From: JBKBXU01 sp046313675
GTDB lineage: Bacteria; Bacteroidota; Bacteroidia; Cytophagales; Cytophagaceae
Assembly: GCA_046313675.1 (NCBI GenBank)
Contig: JBKBXU010000285.1
Coordinates: 1-6,087, forward strand
Direction of reading: 5' to 3'
DNA: 6,087 bases
How positions within the stretch are numbered: position 1 is the stretch's first letter; the number at the start of each line of letters is the position of its first letter. The notes beneath the pieces were generated by a model. That model was not told the DNA's origin and searched no databases. It was given only the letters and a program-made list of their open reading frames with translations. Of the stretch, positions 1-5,250 are shown one piece after another. A program made the position numbers and the translations under genes.

Positions 1-22
1 TTGACACTCTAATAATAAACGT

Positions 23-865
23 ATGGCTCGTAGAGTAAAAAAAGTAGACTCCAAAGAAGTAGGCCTGGAGATAGGCCTTTTGATTTTTAAATTCTTTCTT
101 AAAACCGAATACCTTCATTATGGCTTATTCACTGATGGATTAAAAGGCGATGTCGGTAATTTGGCACAGGCACAAAAAAATTATGCTGATTTTCTGATGG
201 AAAACATCCCGGAAGGTACAAAAACCATTCTTGATGTTGGTTGTGGTAGTGGAAGAATGGCACGTACGCTGATAGAAAAAGGATACAAAGTTGATGCCGT
301 ATCTCCGGGAGTGATTCTTACTGAGCATGCCAGAAAGCTGATAGCTACCGAAGAATCAACCATATTTCAAACAAAATTTGAGAATATGGAATCCAACAAA
401 ACCTATGACCTGGTAATCTTCAGCGAAAGTTTCCAGTACATTCCGGTTGAGACAGCTTTTGAAAAGGCACAAAAGCACCTTAATCCCGGCGGACACATAA
501 TGATCTGCGACTTTTTTAAAGTTGATCCGGAGAAAAAAAGCTTGTTGGGTGGGGGACATGAGTTTGACATGTTCAATGAAAAACTAAAAAAGCAGTCACT
601 TCAATTAGTAAAAGAAAGAGACATCACGGCGGAAACCTCACTTACCATTGACATTGTCAATGACTTAGCCAAAGAAGTACTGCACCCAGTGTACAACCTG
701 GTTTTTCTACTTGCCGAAGATCGATTCCCATGGGTAGTTAAACTTGTAAAGTGGAAATACAAAAAGAAGCTTGAGAAGATGCAAAACAAGCATTTCAGTG
801 GACAGCGTAGCGGGGAAAACTTTAGAAAGTATAAGAAGTATATGTTCTACTTATTTAAAAAGTAG
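23..865 (+). CDS. Class I SAM-dependent methyltransferase, substrate unknown
   Basis: This 280-residue protein is a complete Rossmann-fold methyltransferase. Motif I, the SAM-binding loop, is ILDVGCGSG at residues 69-77. The acidic end of strand 2 is D91 (KVDAVSP), motif IV is YDLVIFSES at 128-136, and LNPGGHIMICDF at 153-164 is the usual strand-5 segment. A helical N-terminal cap (about 10-60) precedes the core, and the C-terminus is strongly basic and aromatic (KYKKYMFYLFKK). The fold predicts methyl transfer from SAM to a small molecule or lipid in the cytoplasm; the substrate cannot be read from the sequence. The ATG at 23 is the only plausible start, because an in-frame TGA lies at 2-4. 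No Shine-Dalgarno is seen, as is common in Bacteroidota, and the promoter must lie left of the window. Its neighbour on the right is convergent, so it is probably a single gene or the last of an operon. The family call is firm; a specific enzyme name is not possible. Confidence 0.9.
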   Translation: MARRVKKVDSKEVGLEIGLLIFKFFLKTEYLHYGLFTDGLKGDVGNLAQAQKNYADFLMENIPEGTKTILDVGCGSGRMARTLIEKGYKVDAVSPGVILTEHARKLIATEESTIFQTKFENMESNKTYDLVIFSESFQYIPVETAFEKAQKHLNPGGHIMICDFFKVDPEKKSLLGGGHEFDMFNEKLKKQSLQLVKERDITAETSLTIDIVNDLAKEVLHPVYNLVFLLAEDRFPWVVKLVKWKYKKKLEKMQNKHFSGQRSGENFRKYKKYMFYLFKK

Positions 866-870
866 CCTTT

Positions 871-915
871 GTTAAGCCAAACCTGAAAGAATTAATTTTT
901 CAGGTCTGGCTTAAC
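871..915. terminator. Probable bidirectional terminator between convergent genes
   Basis: An 18-base arm at 871-888 pairs with 898-915 around a 9-base AT-rich loop, with a single imperfect position. The stem starts 5 bases after the stop of the left methyltransferase gene and ends 8 bases before the stop of the lipoprotein gene, so it serves both convergent transcripts. On the plus side it is followed by ATTTTA, a weak U tract. On the minus side no immediate U run follows, only CTTTTT some distance on. The one imperfect pair is A-C in plus-strand RNA but a tolerated G-U in minus-strand RNA. Confidence 0.75.
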
Positions 916-923
916 ATTTTATA

Positions 924-1649
924 TTAGTGATAGTGCCCTGAGAAACTCACCTCTCGTAAAGCTTCCCTACCATATGAGTCTGTAACCTTTACAATCAGCA
1001 GGTAATTCGTCTGTGCAGAGGTAGGAAGTTCAAAGCTTTTATATACGTTTATTTCTTTTGAAGAAACGTTTTCCTCAACCTTAAACACCTCGGCACCTGT
1101 AGCCACATTTGTAACCTGAAGTGAATAAACCTTAACATCGTTATCCTCATTGGTGATATTAATATTGATAGGTATAAATCTATTATGAAAATTCTGTCCC
1201 TGCGCAGGGCTATAAACAGTAATCATGGGCACAGACCGATCAACCTGGAACCTTCCGGAGAAATGTACCACCTTGGTGCTGCTGTTTTCATAGTGATCCC
1301 GGGCTGTAATACTCAGTTTGTAATTCGTAAGCTTTTCGTAAGGCAAATCAAAAGCCAGGTCAAGAGAAAACTCTTTGACATGTGCATGATCGGCAAAGGA
1401 CCAAACCTCCTCTTCCCTGCCATCTGCAAGTTTTAAAACCTGAATACTATAATCTCCTATTGCATCATCTTCATTGCTAAGGACAGCCTTCACTGCCAAT
1501 TGGCGTTCTTCATATAAAACACCTTCTTCCGGACTGAGAATCTTTATTTCCGGCTTTGAGGAAGGTGTTTTTTCAACCAGTTTCTCTTTCTGGCAATGGC
1601 TGAAAAGGATCAGAAACAACAGAAAAGAACTATTCTTGAGAAGTTTCAT
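924..1649 (-). CDS. Lipoprotein with two tandem Ig-like repeats
   Basis: This 241-residue protein has a lipoprotein signal peptide: MKLLKN, a hydrophobic stretch at about 8-16, and C19 as the likely lipidated residue. The lipobox (F-S-H-C) is imperfect. The residues after the cysteine (QKEK) resemble the lipoprotein export signal described for surface lipoproteins of Bacteroidota, so an outer-surface location is plausible. The mature part holds two repeats of nearly 100 residues, about 33-132 and 141-237. Each runs I-x-(I/V)-x-SP-x-x-G, then NED(D/N), YS(I/L)QV, a (F)-(D/E)-LP segment, TNY-L and a D-(H/S)-Y turn, ending in FSG. The pattern suggests internally duplicated beta-sandwich domains of the Ig/cadherin-like kind; the acidic NED turns might bind calcium, which is inference. 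No catalytic motif is seen, so binding or structural work at the envelope is most likely. The ATG at 1649 gives a proper signal peptide. It has no Shine-Dalgarno. Confidence 0.82.
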   Translation of the reverse strand: MKLLKNSSFLLFLILFSHCQKEKLVEKTPSSKPEIKILSPEEGVLYEERQLAVKAVLSNEDDAIGDYSIQVLKLADGREEEVWSFADHAHVKEFSLDLAFDLPYEKLTNYKLSITARDHYENSSTKVVHFSGRFQVDRSVPMITVYSPAQGQNFHNRFIPININITNEDNDVKVYSLQVTNVATGAEVFKVEENVSSKEINVYKSFELPTSAQTNYLLIVKVTDSYGREALREVSFSGHYH

Positions 1650-1737
1650 TAACTAAATTTATAAACGGGTTTACTAATGCTGCAAGATAACCAGTAGATG
1701 TTTACGGAAAGCCGTTAATAAAATAACGAGACCTAAA
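1650..1737. other. 88-base gap between two minus-strand genes
   Basis: This gap must carry the 3' end of the AlbA_2 gene transcript and the start of the lipoprotein transcript. On the minus strand, CTTG and TAAATTTA separated by 21 bases lie just before the lipoprotein ATG. They are a loose match to the Bacteroidota -33 (TTG) and -7 (TAnnTTTG) elements, but the -7 match ends only a few bases from the ATG. Two very short inverted repeats (GTTA/TAAC and ACGG/CCGT, near 1701-1725) are too weak to be called a terminator. Confidence 0.3.
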
Positions 1738-3183
1738 CTAATACCAAAAAGGGACATACTTGGCATGTTTTTTTGAACTACTTTCAGGATCATAATCTTT
1801 TATCATTCCCGCTTTGATAGATTCTGAAATTATTCTTGATGCCATTGAGTAATTTTTTTCCTCTATACCAAACCTGTCTCTTAATGTCTGGTTTGTCATA
1901 TATTCACCAGATACGATTTTCAGGCAACTATGAAGGTATGCGGCCCTTATTTTATCCTCTTTATCCATTTGCCTTAGTGTCTTATGAGCATATACAATTA
2001 TTCGAGTATAATTCTCCCCTTCAATAAATTTAGGTGCTGGAAGCTGGTAAACTTCACATTCATATAATACCTTATCAATACCACTGCCCCTTTCTTCACA
2101 GATGTTTAGTCTTCTCATGAATTGAGCTAACTTCTCATTTCTAGATTGAGGATTGTGGTCAACAAATCGTAAGGTATTAATTAACGGTTTCCCTGAATTG
2201 GTTATTTCTATCCTATCCGAATAAATTTCTATCATAGGTCCCGTGCCAGAAATTAGAAAATCTTGATGAATAATTGCATTAGCTACTAATTCTCTAATTG
2301 CTAACTTGGGATACATCTTAACCTCTTTTCGTAAAGTATCTATTACCTCATTTGTTGGTAGCTGATCATCAATGTAATTAATCAACCCATCAAATCCATT
2401 AGCATAGCCCTTTTTACCCTTTTGTTCCTTTTTAGTTTTAAGCTTGTTTTTCCCGACATATATAATTACTCTTATGGCTTTCCTACTTAAAGTTTCAAAT
2501 TGCTCCAAATCTTTAGCAAATAAGATAGCCCCGAGATTGGTAATTGCATATTTAGAATTATATGAACGAATTAGTTTTTCCTGAGAAAGCTTTTCTATAA
2601 TTCCATTCTTGTTAGAAGGTAAAGGAAGGTTTGTCATATCAAAATACGCTGGATAGTCAATCAGTTTTAAAACCTCATCACTAGTAAGTCCCTCAACAGC
2701 ATTCACTCGCTCAAATTCTGTTGTAGGTTCCTTCGTCCAGATAAGCCGTTCTTTTTCAGGAAAGTTAGATAGTTTTTTCTTATATGATCCGATTCTAATG
2801 TATGCAGTATTTAGAAAAGTTACAGGAGTATTTGCGGTTGCACGAATTCTGAAAATCACCACTTTACCTTCTGAATAATTAAGAGTATAACAGTCAAAGT
2901 GAATCTTTGGATTAAGAGAACGAGTTAACCATGGTATTAAATCCTCATTTCCTTTTCCCTTTTTATCAATAGTAAAATCCGTACCCACAATACGATGAGT
3001 TTTATCATCTATTCCAAAAACAATATATCCAAACTGCTTATCATGCAAACATGCAGAATTTGAAAGAGCAGAAATGTATTCTCCTAATTCCTCGTCATTA
3101 TTTATTTTAAATTCTATCCATTCAGTCTCATTTGCAAATGATCGAAGTTCACTAAGCAGGATATTTAAATCTTTTTCTTCCAT
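1738..3183 (-). CDS. AlbA_2 (Schlafen-type) putative DNA-binding protein with C-terminal HATPase_c_4 ATP-binding module
   Basis: This 481-residue protein has the architecture often annotated as 'ATP-binding protein' or 'putative transcriptional regulator'. An AlbA_2/Schlafen domain spans about 20-135: EWIEFK at 21-26, ALSNSAC at 39-45, GYIVFGIDD at 52-60 and AYIRIGSYKKKL at 127-138. A GHKL-type HATPase_c_4 module follows at about 292-375, with its N box ELVANAIIHQDF at 298-309, IEIYSDRIEITNSGKP at 318-333, and ERGSGIDKVL at 364-373. The last part, about 425-465 (NQTLRDRFGI...ASRIISESIKAGMI), reads as a winged helix. Members are thought to bind nucleic acid; the true role is usually unknown, though the family is common near defence genes. 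The ATG at 3183 is chosen because the frame is blocked by TGA at 3187-3189, six bases upstream. The 311-base upstream region carries three TTATGTGAC repeats that look like an operator, possibly for autoregulation. By eye it is more AT-rich than the lipoprotein gene. Confidence 0.88.
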   Translation of the reverse strand: MEEKDLNILLSELRSFANETEWIEFKINNDEELGEYISALSNSACLHDKQFGYIVFGIDDKTHRIVGTDFTIDKKGKGNEDLIPWLTRSLNPKIHFDCYTLNYSEGKVVIFRIRATANTPVTFLNTAYIRIGSYKKKLSNFPEKERLIWTKEPTTEFERVNAVEGLTSDEVLKLIDYPAYFDMTNLPLPSNKNGIIEKLSQEKLIRSYNSKYAITNLGAILFAKDLEQFETLSRKAIRVIIYVGKNKLKTKKEQKGKKGYANGFDGLINYIDDQLPTNEVIDTLRKEVKMYPKLAIRELVANAIIHQDFLISGTGPMIEIYSDRIEITNSGKPLINTLRFVDHNPQSRNEKLAQFMRRLNICEERGSGIDKVLYECEVYQLPAPKFIEGENYTRIIVYAHKTLRQMDKEDKIRAAYLHSCLKIVSGEYMTNQTLRDRFGIEEKNYSMASRIISESIKAGMIKDYDPESSSKKHAKYVPFWY

Positions 3184-3185
3184 TA

Positions 3186-3257
3186 GTCACATAAATATAT
3201 TATCTATAACGAAAATAAGAAATAAAATTTACGTTTAGTCACATAAGCGTCACATAA
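3186..3257 (-). promoter_or_regulatory. Candidate operator: three direct TTATGTGAC repeats
   Basis: The 9-mer GTCACATAA occurs exactly at 3186-3194, 3238-3246 and 3249-3257, which reads TTATGTGAC in the direction of the AlbA_2 gene. The first two copies are identical over 12 bases (TTATGTGACTAA). The spacing is 11 bases (about one helical turn) and 52 bases (about five turns), so all three would face the same side of the helix. The copy nearest the gene ends two bases before the ATG and overlaps the best -7-like sequence, a position suited to repression. The core TGTGA resembles a CRP half site, but the copies are direct rather than inverted. Operator function is inference from position and spacing. 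Confidence 0.55.
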
Positions 3258-3266
3258 AAGTTGTTC

Positions 3267-3292
3267 GCAGATTTTTATTATTAAAAACCTGC
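3267..3292 (-). promoter_or_regulatory. Hairpin upstream of the TTATGTGAC repeats
   Basis: On the minus strand GCAGGTTTTTA pairs with TAAAAATCTGC around the loop ATAA, giving an 11-bp stem closed by four G-C or A-T pairs. One pair is G-U in minus-strand RNA but would be A-C in plus-strand RNA, so the structure favours a minus-strand transcript. It lies nine bases upstream of the outermost TTATGTGAC repeat. It is not followed directly by a U run, so it is a poor intrinsic terminator. It could be a 3' end of the upstream transcript, a leader structure or a protein-binding inverted repeat. Confidence 0.4.
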
Positions 3293-3413
3293 CATTTAAT
3301 AAGATAAAAAAGGGTATGCTAAAAGATACATCAATAGGAAAAAATTCATTCTCACTTAGGAATCCTAAAATATCATTACTAAAAAACCTTGTTTTATGTA
3401 AATAATACTTATT

Positions 3414-3433
3414 GCTGTTAAAGCTTTAAAAGC
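3414..3433. repeat. Near-perfect 20-base palindrome centred on AAGCTT
   Basis: TTAAAGCTTTAA at 3418-3429 is a perfect 12-base palindrome. One mismatched position on each side is followed by a further three matching bases, giving GCTgTTAAAGCTTTAAaAGC. It lies about 60 bases downstream of the stop of the secreted-protein gene. The symmetry would suit a dimeric regulator, but an AT-rich palindrome of this size can also arise by chance, and no promoter is evident beside it. Confidence 0.3.
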
Positions 3434-3494
3434 GGATTTAATTTCCAACACAGATAAGAAAGATAGCTAAAAAATATCTGCCAACCAACGTCAA

Positions 3495-3995
3495 TTATTT
3501 CTGCCTCGTTAAAACTATTGTGTCTCCATGGATTGAAACTGTAAAGGTCAAATAGTTTGTTTCTCTAAGTTCAGTTGGCTTATCCCACATTCCACGATAA
3601 GAAACTGTATCAACAGTAATGGCTATTTTGTCTTTATCAATAAATTTGTATTTCCCTGAGACATTCGTAAAGTAATCATTACCGCACCAAGCGGTATAGT
3701 TACATTGAAAATTTAAACTGTCAGAAAACTGAGTAATGTTTCCGGCGAATTTTCCTTTAGGGGTGTATCTTGTCAGTTTGTAAACCTGAATAGCAGTGTC
3801 AAGGCCTAAAATATGGTTTGTAACCCATGTATCCTTTAGAAAAATTCCCTTAACATCGGTTTTAACCGTGTCTTGTGAAGGTGTTTGGCTAAAACAGTTA
3901 TTTGAAAGCATTAAAACTGTCAGTAAGAACAATGAGTCTCTCCAAAGAGGTCTCTGAGAATGTATGACCATTATGTGCATTACAAGATTCCTCAT
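3495..3995 (-). CDS. Small secreted protein, function unknown
   Basis: I do not recognise a family for this 166-residue protein. The N-terminus has basic residues (R15, R19), a hydrophobic core SLFLLTVLML at 21-30 and a likely signal-peptidase I site after CFSQ (34-37), so the product is probably exported to the periplasm or surface. C34 lacks a good lipobox (S-N-N-C), which argues against a lipoprotein. The mature part is rich in alternating hydrophobic and polar residues with many T, Y and D (for example KYKFIDKDKIAITVDTVSY at 115-133), suggesting a small beta-barrel or sandwich. C98 and C104 in NFQCNYTAWCGND could form a disulfide. The ATG at 3995 leaves a long n-region; the in-frame ATGs at 3980 and 3971 (residues 6 and 9) give more ordinary signal peptides and are real alternatives. 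It is separated from both neighbours by 190 and 311 bases, so it is probably transcribed alone and not a functional part of the restriction-modification pair. Confidence 0.65.
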   Translation of the reverse strand: MRNLVMHIMVIHSQRPLWRDSLFLLTVLMLSNNCFSQTPSQDTVKTDVKGIFLKDTWVTNHILGLDTAIQVYKLTRYTPKGKFAGNITQFSDSLNFQCNYTAWCGNDYFTNVSGKYKFIDKDKIAITVDTVSYRGMWDKPTELRETNYLTFTVSIHGDTIVLTRQK

Positions 3996-4185
3996 TTACT
4001 ATTTCACTAATTAAGGTGTAGACTAACTAAAATAAGATAAATTCGAAATGCCTTCTTTGACATCCTGAGATCCTAAAAAGAGAATCTGAGGGGGGTAAAA
4101 ATGAGCTTTCACAATAACCGCTGAAATGCTATATGCTATTTTGGCATGGCTTTAACAATAGTTTTAAGGGTTTGTCGCTTAGAGT
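3996..4185. other. 190-base gap after the restriction endonuclease gene
   Basis: No gene and no control-protein (C-protein) gene is seen here. An inverted repeat with arms 4064-4071 and 4084-4091 (CCTGAGAT/ATCTGAGG, one mismatch, 12-base loop) lies midway. It has no U tract on the minus side, so it is a doubtful terminator for the nuclease transcript. TAGCATATAGCAT near 4127-4139 (minus-strand reading) is a short direct repeat. The promoter of the secreted-protein gene should be near 4000-4060; on the minus strand TATTTTAG is one mismatch from TAnnTTTG but lacks a partner TTG. Confidence 0.35.
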
Positions 4186-5250
4186 CTATTTTAATGCTAA
4201 TTCTGTCAATATTCGCTTAATGTTTAAATGTTTTGCGTCTTGAATTTTCTTAGAATATTCGGCAACTAAATTTATCCAATCAACGAGTTTATCTTTTTCT
4301 GTTGTCTTTCTTTCCCAGTATTCCGATAGTTCAAATGCAGATGCCTGCATTATTGTTTCTACAATATTTGTAATATTGTCAAACAAATTCAAAAGTATTC
4401 TTGGTACCATTTCATAAACCTTTGTGCCAATTAGATAATCACTTTTTCCTCCTGCAGTAAATAAATCTCGAACATTTGGGCAAACAACTGCTTCACGGGT
4501 CACAAGCCAAATGGCAAGTCTTCCAAACTTATCACTTCTATTTCCAAAAAGCTCTGGAAAATAAACCATTGCCCGATTTTTAAGGTCTTGTTTTTCTTTA
4601 TGCGATAAATTATTCCAGATCCTAATGACAATATTGCTCGGCTTACTGTTATTATCAGCATCCATCCACCAAAGCTCTTCACCAGGTTTTAACTTGCTTC
4701 TATAATAATCAACAATTGGCCTGATAGGATTTTCTTCATTTCTTAACGTATCGTAAGGCATTTTGATTTTATCGAAAATTGTGTTGCCTTCTTCCAAATT
4801 CATATCAATCAAATATCTGGGAGAATGCGTTACCACAACTTCTGACAATACCTCTTCATATGGCCTGCATCGAAACTCTATAGGACTTGCCAACTTAGCA
4901 AACAACATAAAGACCCTCTCAACGCCTTCAACTCTTGTGCCTTCTAAAACGCTATTACCTGTGGTTTTCCAATGATTTTGAGTTGTTGTTTTTACTTCAA
5001 TTCCATAATATTTTTTTGCAACTATATCGGGAAATTTTTGACCTCCAATTAATTCTATTGAATTTTCAAAGGGTGTTCCAATAGCTTTTTCGCTCATTAC
5101 ATCTTTTACATAAGGCTCTAAATGCCTACCTAATAGTGTTTCTACTTTTTTAGATGATTTTTGAGCATGTATATTAAGTTCTGAAATTGTTGAACCGAGC
5201 AACAAGTCAAATTCATTTCTATCTGGGTCTGAATTAACTGAAATTATCAT
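4186..5250 (-). CDS. Type II restriction endonuclease, PD-(D/E)XK family
   Basis: This 354-residue protein is the nuclease of a restriction-modification pair. The catalytic core is visible as F-P74-D75 followed nine residues later by E85-V86-K87 (KFPDIVAKKYYGIEVKTT), the standard PD-x9-ExK metal-binding site. E62 or E66 just upstream could complete it. After the core comes GNSVLEGTRVEGVERVFMLF at 98-117, a glycine-rich loop plus helix often seen after the active site in type IIP enzymes. The remainder, to 354, is probably target recognition and dimerisation: LWWMD at 193-197 and a helical C-terminus. It would cut the DNA sequence that its partner methylates; the recognition site cannot be deduced. 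The ATG at 5250 lies inside the end of the methyltransferase gene, overlapping it by 17 bases in another frame, so translation is probably coupled and production follows the protective enzyme. No truncation is seen. The 'nuclease' call rests on the motif and context together; the subfamily is not recognised. Confidence 0.85.
   Translation of the reverse strand: MIISVNSDPDRNEFDLLLGSTISELNIHAQKSSKKVETLLGRHLEPYVKDVMSEKAIGTPFENSIELIGGQKFPDIVAKKYYGIEVKTTTQNHWKTTGNSVLEGTRVEGVERVFMLFAKLASPIEFRCRPYEEVLSEVVVTHSPRYLIDMNLEEGNTIFDKIKMPYDTLRNEENPIRPIVDYYRSKLKPGEELWWMDADNNSKPSNIVIRIWNNLSHKEKQDLKNRAMVYFPELFGNRSDKFGRLAIWLVTREAVVCPNVRDLFTAGGKSDYLIGTKVYEMVPRILLNLFDNITNIVETIMQASAFELSEYWERKTTEKDKLVDWINLVAEYSKKIQDAKHLNIKRILTELALK

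Larger units (their letters stand above)
3184..3494. other. 311-base non-coding region upstream of the AlbA_2 gene
   Basis: No convincing gene lies here on either strand. On the minus strand the region must hold the end of the small secreted-protein transcript and the promoter of the AlbA_2 gene. It contains three TTATGTGAC repeats (3186-3257), a hairpin at 3267-3292 and a near-palindrome at 3414-3433, each listed separately. On the minus strand, TATATTTA just before the AlbA_2 start resembles a Bacteroidota -7 box (TAnnTTTG) and overlaps the repeat nearest the gene, but no clear -33 TTG was found at the right distance. The base composition is very AT-rich. Confidence 0.6.

Noticed and set aside
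1..6. TTGACA at the left edge, resembling a sigma-70 -35 box
   Set aside because: A -10 box 17 bases on would fall inside the methyltransferase gene (TGGCTC), which does not match, and Bacteroidota use different promoter elements.
1185..1436. Plus-strand 83-codon ORF antisense to the lipoprotein gene
   Set aside because: It shows no domain or signal and is fully covered by a well-supported gene whose repeats are conserved between its two halves.
3186..3257. CRP/FNR-type binding site, because of TGTGA in each repeat
   Set aside because: Those sites are inverted (TGTGA...TCACA). Here all copies are direct, and no TCACA partner lies at the right spacing on the gene strand.
3316..3405. Plus-strand ORF of 29 codons preceded by AAAAAAGGGT, lysine- and serine-rich
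   Set aside because: It is too short to separate from chance in AT-rich DNA, the purine run is too close to the ATG for a good ribosome site, and there is no leader-core pattern or processing gene nearby.
4064..4091. Inverted repeat as an intrinsic terminator for the nuclease gene
   Set aside because: The arms are only 8 bases with a central mismatch, the loop is 12 bases, there is no following U tract, and it lies about 100 bases past the stop.
4057..4119. Plus-strand TTGACA, GAGAAT 17 bases later, then GAGGGGGG and an ATG
   Set aside because: The ORF (MSFHNNR then stop) has seven codons and no plus-strand gene follows; the -10 match is only four of six and strong Shine-Dalgarno use is not typical here.
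3996..4185. Possible small control-protein gene for the restriction-modification system
   Set aside because: No open frame of adequate length with a helix-turn-helix pattern exists here; if one exists it lies beyond the right edge.
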